Part shown: positions 1-10,145 of the stretch, piece by piece
Layout: each line of letters opens with the position of its first letter
Numbering within the stretch: the first letter of the stretch is position 1
From: Anopheles merus
Taxonomy: Eukaryota > Arthropoda > Insecta > Diptera > Culicidae
Reading direction: 5' to 3'
Length of the DNA: 64,000 nt
NCBI RefSeq assembly: GCF_017562075.2
Contig: NC_054081.1
Location: 18,651,634-18,715,633 of the forward strand
Notes under the pieces: generated by a model
Told to the model about the DNA's origin: nothing
The model's database searches: none
Seen by the model: the letters and a program-made list of their open reading frames with translations, nothing else
Made by a program: the position numbers and the translations under genes

Positions 1-208
1 CTATAATTTGTTTATCCTTTAACACAGTTTCGACTTCCAAATGGATGGCTAAAGCATGATGACGGCAGTCAAGCGGCTTGCGTCTATGAAGCGGATGTGA
101 ACGTGTCGTGCACCAAGTTCTGAAGATGCTCTACTAAATGGAATCGACTCATCTTTGTCGTCTAATATTCACCATAAGTATTATATTCGACCCATATAAT
201 CTATAACC

Positions 209-411
209 CAGGAGTCTCCAAACTTTTCAGTTCGTGGGCCGCACAGCTCCACAAATAATGTTGTTAAAGGCCATTTTAAATTTACTTTCAGAGTCAATTC
301 AGAGTTGATTAATTAGTCGAAAAATAAACTATTCATTTTAACCTTTACAAAATCATCGCGGACCGCATTACAGGCTCTTGGGGACCGCGAGCCGCAGTTT
401 GGAGACCCCAG
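209..411. mobile_element. hAT-like MITE, 203 bp
   Basis: The element begins CAGGAGTCTCCAAACT and ends with the inverted counterpart AGTTTGGAGACCCCAG. The subterminal parts (GTGGGCCGCA on the left, GGACCGCGAGCCGCA on the right) are also related. The CAGNG terminus with TCTCCAAACT is characteristic of hAT superfamily nonautonomous elements. The 8 bp on each side (CTATAACC and CTATCGTC) agree at five positions, which fits a decayed 8 bp target duplication. There is no transposase reading frame. The superfamily call rests on termini only. Confidence 0.6.
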
Positions 412-1525
412 CTATCGTCTTAATATATACTATCCAGTCGTTGTGGTAAAAATGTATCTGAATAATGGTTCCATTGTCTTGTGCTAAATAAATAAAATTC
501 CATTCGATGTTGTTCCATGCCAAATAAATAATGTTACCATCAATTACTCAATAAATAACTCGGTTTTCTTTGCAAAGTATATCACTGATGAGTTACAGCC
601 GTTCCTCAAGTTTCGCGAGTCAGCCAAATTTTTAAAATCTCTTTTTTTTCTAAAATCGCAAAATTTACTAAGTACCGATAACTGTATTTTCACACGGTTG
701 TATTAAATGACCAATTAAATGCATAAAAGTACTAAATTTCGTTAAAAAAAAAACTATTTATCAACTATCAGGCTTATGCTTACAATCCAGGTGTTTCCAA
801 AAGATATCTGATAATTGCGGGTTCGAGTTTTCCATAGCCATGTGTCAAGTAGGCGAGTTCTTCAAAATATCTACGTATTCTTTCGATTCCTCAGAGTCGA
901 TTCAAGTCTATCGTTCTCGACATCAAAACCCTAGCGGGAAATGGATCGAAATCGTTGTTCTGGCCGTTTTGATGTAAAATATTGCAGTTTTCTGCTATGA
1001 AAAATTAAGCACTAACATGTGTTAACATTAGTTAAAGAAAATAATTTAAATGCCATTAAAATCGAATGTGACCTGTTGGTCCATACATTCAAATATTGTT
1101 TGCGTATTTTAAATGCAATTCCGAGAGTTGGTCAGGCGATTTGACGCCTTCTGCTATTTCGGATGCCCGTCTCGATGGTTTTTCCCTAGCAGACTTCTTT
1201 AACAATAAGCATATTTCAAAGAGTAATCAAGTCAAAACGTAGGCTGGAAACGTGATATTCGACATACGCGAGTGTATAGTGTAACTCGAGGAAAAACTAT
1301 ATTGTTTCTAAGTAGTATGACCAGGTCGGACTAGTGGGTTCATTTCACAGTGCAGTGATATCTTCTGTAGTCTCTTGTCTAAGCCGAGTTGTGAAATATG
1401 ACGGGCCGTGTAAATGGTCATCTTAAAGAACATCTCGTTGAGATGAATATCCCTTAAAAACGAATAAGTTGCATATGCTCCCAGCATGGCAGGTCACAGA
1501 AAAAGTGGTCAAATTGAGTCATTCA

Positions 1526-1600
1526 GTGCCTCAAACGGAAAACCGGATAAATCTATCTTATGTTCAATGAAGATTTTGTCCGGTTTTTCGATTGAGGCAC
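1526..1600. repeat. 26 bp imperfect inverted repeat (stem-loop)
   Basis: Left arm 1526-1551 begins GTGCCTCAAACGG. The right arm 1575-1600 is its reverse complement at 23 of 26 positions, with a 23 bp loop. It could be a tiny foldback MITE remnant or a structured RNA. Nothing else in the sequence decides between these. Confidence 0.5.
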
Positions 1601-2110
1601 ATTACTTCCACACTTGGTATGTTGAATTGAATACTGCATAGCAACAATATGATTTCGTTTCCCGATAATGAATGTCCTTCTCAGCTGTAGGTCCTAGAGC
1701 GGTACACCTTAGAGCAATTTCGCTGTATTTATTATAATATTTTTTATTTAAATTTCCAGTCACATCGTACCACACAGTTGAAGTCTTTTGATCGTGATCG
1801 TAATTCAGTTTACGCAAACCAGCGCCCGTTGAAAACAGTCAGCCAAAGAACAGAGCGCGTGAAACCACTCCCTCGGCGCAAAACCAGCTACGAGAAATTA
1901 ATTTGCTGTCCCTGTTTGCCGTACACATTCGGCACAAGGTTCCCCGGGGTTCGTTCCATTCCGCTGATTGGCCTCGGCACAGCCCTGCCAGCGTGCAACA
2001 GTGTAGTACCCCGTAAGGCACGTCACGTTGTGTAGCGCTTCGGCGCAACAAGTCTATCTGGTGCAACATTGGGGCGAGTACATAAGGGCGCACCCGGGCT
2101 GTGGCGGAAC

Positions 2111-2399
2111 TTCAGTTTCTTCGAAACCGTCACAAGGATAACATCGGGATTCGGCCAAACGGCTCGCAGAGAACATACACTTCTGGTTGTGGATATTTTT
2201 CGGAATCGCATTTCCGTGTTCGTGAAATCTTGACTCTGTGCTCGCTCGCCTTCAAAGTGTGTGAATTTTGTTGGAAAAGACGTTAAAGCAATAATTCAGC
2301 TTTTAAGCAAGTAAAGTGTGTGTGCGTGTGTGTGTGTTTGTGTGCTAAATAGAAAGCAGCTTGTGTTTGTGTGCGTGGTTGTGAGAAAACCCAACCGAT
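2111..2399 (+). promoter_or_regulatory. Likely 5' leader and possible initiator of the 2400 gene
   Basis: The stretch before the ATG at 2400 has the look of an anopheline 5' UTR: A- and TG-rich, ending in a purine-rich segment just before the start. A TTCAGTTTC at 2111-2119 matches the insect initiator consensus TCAGTY, with +1 at about 2114 and only a partial DPE match at +28. No TATA box is obvious. The start site is a guess. That this is leader rather than intron is moderately supported. Confidence 0.3.
2316..2375. repeat. TG-rich simple repeat in leader
   Basis: An imperfect run of TG dinucleotides with TTTG interruptions lies inside the presumed 5' UTR, 25 to 85 bp before the ATG at 2400. 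Confidence 0.7.
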
Positions 2400-2628
2400 A
2401 TGGCGGTCGGATATAATGCCAGAGAGGACGAGGAAGCTGCCGTCCCGAAGTCGTCCCCATCCTCAACCATTCATGGCAGCAGCAACAACAATCAACCGGA
2501 GCCTCTGCACGGTGCCACCGCATCGACCGGTCTGTTGGTAAACGAACAGAACGACGTACAGCTGGTGATCGCGACACTGCAGGCCAGACATTTGATGCGC
2601 CGGATCATTTCCAATCTGTTAGCCCATG
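2400..2628 (+). CDS. First coding exon of an unidentified gene (partial)
   Basis: The ATG at 2400 has G at -3 and G at +4, a good Kozak context, and follows a leader-like region. The frame gives 76 codons plus one base and then meets ATG|GTGAGTATG, a near-perfect splice donor after 2628 (phase 1). Without splicing, the frame would stop after 98 codons in low-quality sequence. The first 50 residues are polar and low in complexity (acidic EDEE, Ser-rich, an SSNNNQ run). From about residue 52 a more ordered segment begins, NDVQLVIATLQARHLMRRI, which looks amphipathic and helical, and it is cut by the intron. I do not recognise the family. There is no signal peptide or membrane segment. No matching downstream exon was found in this window, so the rest probably lies far to the right or beyond it. 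Confidence 0.6.
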
Positions 2629-3828
2629 GTGAGTATGGTCGCATTGAACGTTACCCGCGCGTGTGGCATTGTGTGCTGTTGTTGTGCACCAAGTGAAAGC
2701 TACGGACGTGATCGTACCTTTATCTTATCTCCAACTTACTATGCACTCTTCTGCTTTCTGTTCCATACAGCGCTGCTGTACGGCGGCTCTGCCAATCCCG
2801 ACCATCTTAGACCGTGCCCGGACTGTGTGCTGCTGGTGCTGCTGTGCGATTACTACATTTAAAGATGAACTCCACTCCCTGTTGTCCATCATGTGGTTGC
2901 GATGGTATAGTCCCAGTTAGACAGAAACGAGATAGAGAGAGCGGACAAATTTCCCATTTTCTTTACCGATCCGATTGCTCCCCGACCGGATTGGCGGCTC
3001 ATCAACAAGGACTGTGATAATGATAAGAAGGGTTCATGTTTTCTCTGCTTTCCCGTACGGCTCCTTCAAAAAAAAAAAAAAAAAAACGTCGCTCGATCGT
3101 GTGCGAGGCTATACAGAAAAGTTATGAGGGATATGGGTGGGAAGCACTAAGTAAACATGCAAGCCACAGGTTAACGATAAATTTGAAACAATTAGCAATT
3201 GTAATACAATGTAAATTTCGTATTAAATATTTGTTTGTGACGAGGCAGTGGCGAATGTGTGTGTGCTTAGTCGTAGTTTCGTCGAATCGCTTTTTTTGGG
3301 TTAATGCGCATGTAATTGTTTGGTGGATGTGTGTGAATGGGGCGGATAAATCTCTCCGGCACCGTCCTCTTTTAAACTGATTTACCTGCGCCCCTGCATT
3401 ACATCTGCGGCTGTGCTGCTGTTCTTCGTCTGCAAACCAAATAAATTGAGTGTTTTTGAACGATCGTGTTACTAATTGATTTTTTATGGTGTTGATCCTC
3501 GGCCGCAGAATGTCTGGAAGGTAGACTTCGTATAAAAAAATGTTACGATTTTAATTGTTATTAGTTCTCCTGGAGGTTTTGAGTTTTGTGATGAAAAAAG
3601 AACGAATATCACAAAACTAATGTTTCTTTCTATTTCCATAGTTTTCGTGCTGTGTGAGATCTAGAGACGTAAGTATAGTAATAAATTCGAACAATATGTG
3701 ATTTTTGAGAACAGCCAGGGACACTGCATGCAATGTATTAATCAATCTGAGATTATCATAGAAAGCGAGCGATTATTTCTATTTCTTTCAGAATTGCATA
3801 TTAATAAATAACATTATCCGCTATTTGG

Positions 3829-3957
3829 CGTGACGTCTTACGCGGACGTGCTGGCCTATACAGGCTTTCCAAACTCGTTCAATACCACGCAGCCGGATAG
3901 TCAGTCTTGGCTACGAGGGAACCCACGACGAGCATGTTGCTAAGTCGAAAAGGAAAA
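3829..3957 (-). mobile_element. Degenerate tRNA-derived SINE, second family
   Basis: Read on the minus strand, this begins with a tRNA-like CGACTTAGCAACATGC segment and a decayed B box. It continues with GACTGACTATCCGGCTGCG and a CTGTATAGGCC segment. The same middle and tail recur, also degenerate and on the minus strand, at 24672-24775. The head resembles the SINE200 head but the tail differs, so it is probably a distinct Anopheles SINE family. Neither copy shows target duplications I can trust. Confidence 0.45.
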
Positions 3958-4639
3958 CAATTAGCGAATAAAAATTAAAAGCAAAACGGCGAATGTCAAC
4001 CAACACTCCCAAATCGAAAAACGAACGATCGCTTTATCAATTTTTCCCTGGCAATCTGTACCACTCGCAGATAGTCGAAATTAATCTCGCCCTATAGCGT
4101 CGGACGTCATACCTAAAGCGAAGGTGTTTCCAGTCACCCAGGGTGAAATTCACTGCAATGACAAACCACAAAAGTACCAGAGTTAAATGTCAGAACAAAA
4201 GTGCCACAATTTCTCCGGTTTTTTTCGTGTTCTCCCACTGAAGAAGCGTTTCATATCATTGCGCTTATTTTCTAGAGCCATTTCCAGGTTTCGTTCTTTG
4301 CGCAATCAGTTTTTCACATTCAATTCCTAAAGGTCGATCGCGAAGACAGTACAGAGAAAAGGAAAGAAAATAATGAAACATGGTATAGACTCGGCAATGG
4401 ACTATTACTTCTTGATTAAAAAAGGCGAAGGAAGCCTAAAAAACCAACCTTACTTCTTTATACTTTTTTCTGTTCTGTGCGTGTGTCTATGACGCGACTT
4501 GACAGAACTGTTCCGTAGGCTCTGGTATTAGAATCATGTGATTTTGACGCATCGCGATCTAAAAAGGTAGACAATAGAGAAAACTCATTTCTTACCGCAT
4601 GTGGGAAAATTGCATGCGGCGAGTCTCTGACCATTCCCT

Positions 4640-4678
4640 CACCTGGAGTCGGAGTCATCCGAAGTCGGCCGGAGTCAG
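4640..4678. repeat. GGAGTC-type degenerate minisatellite
   Basis: The unit GGAGTC recurs as CTGGAGTCGGAGTCATCCG followed by GGCCGGAGTCAG, roughly four degenerate units in 40 bp. Confidence 0.5.
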
Positions 4679-4974
4679 TTGGAAAGTTTTATTCTAGTGT
4701 ATTTTTTCTTCTTAGTTACTTGTTTACTTGTTTTTACGTTTTGTCACTTTAAAAAAAATCCTTTCAAATGAAAAGCTACAACATAAAAACGGATACGAGT
4801 TAGTTTTCATCAGAATATTGCATCGATGTTGAATTCGCATGAAAAAGTTATAGGCCTCTCAAAGCGCTGGCTACCCGAGTAGCCTGGTTCATTACAAAAA
4901 AAAAGGTTTATTAAATTTAAAAAAAATATCAACTTTGACAGAAAGATGAGTGTGGTTTTCATACGTATTCCAAA

Positions 4975-5065
4975 TTTTAGAAGTTTATTTATTTTATATT
5001 TTATTTATTTTGTTTTATTACGTCATCTAGCCTAGAATGGCCTCATTAATTATTCTCGATTTTTT
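4975..5065 (-). mobile_element. Possible 3' end of a non-LTR retrotransposon
   Basis: On the minus strand, a GAGGCCATTCTAGGCTAG motif is followed by ACGTAATAAAACAAAATAAA and further A/T-simple tail repeats. This is the arrangement typical of insect non-LTR 3' UTRs and tails. No coding part is attached. Confidence 0.3.
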
Positions 5066-5884
5066 TAATACACTGGCTAACAATGGACCTAACTGAAATT
5101 AACATCATACTAAACATGATGATAACGAATTACAAACAGGTAACTATGACGAAAGTGAAAACGGTAAATAAATATATAAATAAATAACTTACTGCTTCTG
5201 ATCGTCAATATGATCCTCGAAGAATCATTTCAAGATTATTTACACTAACCTCAAGATCGACAGTATTGTATAAAGAGCTATATGCATTAACCATTAGAAG
5301 TAAAGAGTCTTTGGAGTCAAATTCCGTCGTCCTGAAATCAGTGCTAAATAGAGCTCGGGGCCTTAAACTCCTGCTAGGGGCCTGAAAATGCATCGGAGAA
5401 ATAAGCGATCAATATCGATTTGGCTAGCCTGGCTGACCTCAGCTATTAAAACCCGAAAAAGCTTATCAAGCTGCAAAATGATTTTTCTGCAAAACCAGTG
5501 TTTAACGATAATATTCTGCGAAAATATTGAGTGTTAAATTCCGATTAATCATGTGAAAAATGAAGCTTTGGTCGGGATTGATTCAGACAAACTTCGGATT
5601 TTTGTGGAATCGATTTCGGATATTAGGTCGCCGTGAGAATAGATTATTTCCAAGTACAGTTCAATCCTTTGCAGCTTATTAAATAGGGGTCGAAGCATCC
5701 AGTACATTCGGGCAAAACCCGTGGAATCATTTTGACTGTTTGATGAAAAACCTATCATCGTTTCATTGCAGTTTGCATTGAAAGTTTATTAGTGTTGCAT
5801 GCAATGTTCTGGATGCATAAACTCAATGTCCTCAATGTCGCCCACAAGATCCTGTCCCTGTGATCTGTTCTGCAGACTTACCCC

Positions 5885-6310
5885 GCTTGCTACAAGCTGG
5901 TTTTGTTTTAGGTAAATCCACCACTGGCTACACGTTTATTCTTCGACAGAAGCTAGAAGTGCCGAGAGTCCCGTAGCCTGCGACACCATAGACCGGAGTA
6001 AGCTCATCTATGGAAAATCACGCAGCGATACCATATGCCTGGCAAGTAAGAGGCCACCATGATCGGCAAGACAACTGCGAAGGTGTGTGAGGCGTATACG
6101 CGACTCAAACGTGAAGTGTCAAGGATTTGATTGAAAACGAAGTACTTGCTTGCCAGAGGCTCAGCCCAACTAAGAAGCAGTATATTAGTTGACGGCGACA
6201 ATCTCAAGCTGGTAAAGGAGTTCTACTGTCTTGGGACGGTCATTACTTCCGACATCGACATAAGCAGCGAAATCCGGAGACGCATTGTGTAGGGGAATCG
6301 GGAGCAAGAG
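5885..6310 (+). pseudogene. Non-LTR retrotransposon reverse transcriptase relic
   Basis: At 5886 the frame reads QAGFVLGKSTTGYTFILRQ, matching the QAGFRxGRST block of non-LTR reverse transcriptases. From about 6058 a frame reads MIGKTTAKVCEAYTRLKREV, then a stop, then LKTKYLLARGSAQLRSS and VKEFYCLGTVITSDIDISS EIRRRI, the conserved post-palm and thumb region (KTKYM, EFxYLG, EIRRRI) of I/Loner/Outcast-type elements. The catalytic YADD block between them is missing, and several stops and a frameshift are present. It is a dead, internally deleted copy. The relic at 25115-25440 carries the next part of the same kind of ORF and may be the same family. Confidence 0.7.
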
Positions 6311-9300
6311 AAGCGACCTCGAGAGAGATCAATTATAAGGCTTTGTTTGAGATTAGATAGCAGTGCGCCTAAATTTTAAATAAGCTTGGTGAAATGTCGA
6401 AATTTCGACCCATTTTTTGATGTAGTTTCGGTGCCAGAATGTGTTCTAGTGGAGTTCAAACCGGGTATTCAATTCATTTTATCGTGTTTGAATAAAAAAA
6501 ATACATCAAGCTTTTTTTTATATCATGATGTGCTGAATTGTTCTCTCCATGCATTTTACCCTGGCGGCATCTTTTGCCTTCGGTATCTGGTATCTTCAAA
6601 CTTTGGACGGTAGATTTGATTTCAAGGATCGTGAAATCGGAAGGAACAGCGCGGACAAACAAATATATTTTGAAGATGCTAAACAGCTATATTTTTAAAA
6701 CCTTTCAAACGTTCTGAGGACGCTTATAAGACTGTCTGTGGAAACAAAAATTGGAGTTTTAATGACTGGCATTAAACAACCTGTAAACGTTTGTAAACCA
6801 CGTTTTAATACTTGTTATTTAAGGCTAAAGCTTCAAAATGAACTAAATCTTATTAAATGCATTTTAAGTCTTGGAAAAAAGGGAATTTGAAATACAATTA
6901 TACATGCTGTACCTGAGATACGCTATTAACGCAAAACGCGAAGCAGTTAAGTATTTATAATTTCCGCTTAAGTTGTGTTCCGCGATTTTCAGCCATTAGT
7001 TTTTCCTTTTGCTTGCGGTGGATGGTTTTATCCCCTGCATCGATTAGTTGATATGGTTCCGATATGATTTAGGCACAGCCTTGAAATAGTTTGCCGTGCA
7101 AAATATGCGCATTTAAAACACATGTTTAGTTCAAATAATATAATTTAAAAAATATAAACATGTATATTATTTTGGTGCTTTGATAAATTTTAAATTATTA
7201 TGAAGAATTTCAACAATGACATTTTTTGGCATGGCTTTCTAATTATAGGCGAGTGATGTCATCAGAAAAAAAACAAGATATTTGGCAATTGTTCTCCATC
7301 ATTACAGAGGTTTTGTGTAGACATCTAGAATATAGAATATAGAAAACATGTGCAAACTTGCACCTCCATAGGGCTGTCAAAATTAATATTGGGCGGGTGT
7401 AAATTAACATTGGATAAAACCATCTACAAACTAGGTGTCAAAATAAATTTCGTGAGCTACAAAATATGCAGCATGCATTGCGAAATGACTTGAAACCCCT
7501 GTATTGTGACTTCATATTCATTACTTCATTGCCGCATCAAGAACATATACATAGCAATAAGCTGTAATTGTGATAGTTTATTTGCGCTTCACATATTAAA
7601 GTTGTAAAAACGGATTCAACTAGTGCTCTTAACAGATTTCTGTAGATGGGCCTTTTCGTTCTAAAATAGTTTTATTGTAGTATTATTAGGAAAAAAGAAA
7701 AAAGAAAAAAGAAGACTTAATGAAGTAGTTGTAACAATATCGTTCAAACTATATTAAGATTTAAAATGTCCCTTGGGAGGTGATGTGTGAAATCGTCTCA
7801 CGTACCATTAGAATAATATATCAAAATTATATTAACTTTTTACTAGATAACCATGACCAATTTTAAACGCCGTTGTCGTTCCTATATAATGAGTAAGAGC
7901 GTGATCATTTTTTTTTATTTTTCATGAACAAAAAAAAACAAGTACGAAACATAGATTTTGTATTTTGGCGAACCTAGGTCCATTCCAGGTCTAGGATCGT
8001 TCCATTATTGCTGCTTCGGTACAAAATCCCATCATGAACTCACACGATATTACATATGTCTAATTTTGTATGAGATTTGACCAATCGTGTATGTCGCTTT
8101 TTCGCTGTTGTGTGGACGTAACTTGAAGCGATTGACGCCGTCAACCGGAACCGGCACGTAAGAATTTTCTTTGTACATCGGTACACTCTTCTGTACTGGA
8201 TAATCTGCACTACTTCCGCCGCCGAGACGTCAAATGAGACGTGACGTCTCTAATCCAATCTCGTCCAAAGCCTATTAGCACCGTGTACGCACATCTTCGC
8301 ACAATATAATCCGATTTCTCCCACACACGCTGAACTGAGGAAATGAGGGATAAGAAAGCAGCGCAGGTTCGCGGGCGTGCGAAAGCGATCCCTAATGAGG
8401 TGCAATCAAGCCGGGAAAGATGCATCCAAAGTCGGACCGATAATCATAGCTTAGGGGTAAGCTTAGAAGGGAGTTTTTGAACGCTCGGAATCGATTCTCT
8501 GGCCCATCGAGTGTGCGCTTAAGTTTCCAGAAGGCATCATCGACAGTGCAGCGTAATGTTTCCCCATCGGGCGGAAATAGTGTGTCCATGAGCATACAAT
8601 GTTGCACCCGTAATTCCGTAATGTTTAATTGAGTTACAACGGGAAATTGAATTTTGCATAATACCTACACGACCGGACAGAACTCGTGGAATGGAAGATG
8701 AGATATAGTGCCCTTGTCCTGAGAGAACCTATCCTTGAAGCCTTCCCGAAGAGATGGACAATATTAAAAAGTCATTTCGCAAGGTGCATTCGATTTAGCC
8801 ACAATGCAGAGTTGTAGTTTCGTTTTACTGCCGATAGCATTACAACATCTTCTGTTGTTTTGTTTTCGTTCGTTAGAGTCTGTCCTTTCTATTCATTCTA
8901 TTTTCCATTCTATTTTCGAGCTGCGTGTTAGGGCAAGAAACATGTGCAAACATAAACTCACTTGTCTTCACAGAGTAACAGCGGGGTGACCTCCCGGGAG
9001 GACAGATAATGATCCTTTGATGACGGGGCAAAGATCTTGACCAGTGGACGCTTTTCCACATATTCACAAACCCATATTAAGGAGACGAATTTAATTAAAA
9101 CAACACACTCAGTGTATATGTGCGTGTGTGTGTCTGTTAGGTTAATGCGTCCCAAATAGCATGCCCGGTATGCAAATCATCCCATCCTGTGGGGGTTTCA
9201 CCGTTTCCCCTCCCACCAGGCCAGGGAGTGTTGATGGGTTGCTGGCGAACGGGTGAACATCTTAAGACATCGGACACTCACAAACACTTAATGCCGGCGG

Positions 9301-10083
9301 CGGCTGATACGTGGAGAGTGGGTGGGTGAACGAAAAAGTTGGCCCAACTTCTCGACTTCCAAAATAAACAGCATCCGCTGCGGTCATGGATAATAATTTT
9401 ATTAAGTTGTCTCTTCGGGGCGTCAAAACCTTGGGTTTGGAGTTTATGATAGTGCCATGCCGCTTTGGTCACTTTTGTACACACATACACACATGCACGA
9501 ATTACGAGGGTACTTTGAAACAGTGACCCTTTTACCAATCCCCTTTTTGTGGTTAAAATGGGAAATTGATTAAATGGTGGGATTTTGGCTGTTTGTGGTT
9601 TAATTACGGCGCTTGACTGTTTGCTTCGTGCCGACCGCTCCTTTACATTTATAGAAGGAACTTTGCCTTTGCACCACCTTTTGCCACCGCTCAAACCTTG
9701 AGGCGCTGTCGGGTTATGGGCATTCTGCATACGGTTAACCTAGGTTGCCATTCCTTTGAAGATTTGTGGCCAAAATCGAGCACAACTTCTAACCATATCC
9801 TAACGAGGTAAGCTAATGCTATCCCCGACTCTCGGACAGCAGTCATTTTCTGCACGTTCCTTAACTGTATCTTTTCTGTCTTGGAGCGCATCGCCTCTTT
9901 AAGCTGCTAATGTTCGTACCAACGGTACCTTCACAACAATTTCTGCTGCCCGTGGTTTTTCATTTGTGCCACCGGAACTACTACTTCTTACGTATGAAAA
10001 TCAAATTTATTGTAGCTTTTATCGCAGTTGATTAACAGTGGTTAGAGAATGTTTGTAAGGGTAGGGGATAGAGGGATAATATT

Positions 10084-10129
<46 letters not shown>

Positions 10130-10145
10130 GGAGAGAGAGGGAGAG
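10084..10145. repeat. Composite (TG)n(GA)n microsatellite
   Basis: About 13 bp of TG repeats pass directly into roughly 48 bp of GA repeats with a few interruptions. Confidence 0.9.

Larger units (their letters stand above)
1..2110. other. Noncoding, AT-rich left flank
   Basis: Apart from the hAT-like MITE and the stem-loop at 1526-1600, I see nothing that can be named. Reading frames here are short and show no family resemblance. From about 1800 the base composition becomes balanced and merges into the presumed promoter region of the exon at 2400. Confidence 0.5.
2629..8200. other. AT-rich noncoding block with decayed transposons
   Basis: No coding exon can be supported. Named content is listed separately: a SINE-like remnant (3829-3957), a GGAGTC minisatellite (4640-4678), a retrotransposon 3' end (4975-5065) and a LINE relic (5885-6310). 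The remainder, including homopolymer A runs at 3067-3086, is featureless AT-rich DNA. It is probably intron of the gene starting at 2400, or intergenic. Confidence 0.5.
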
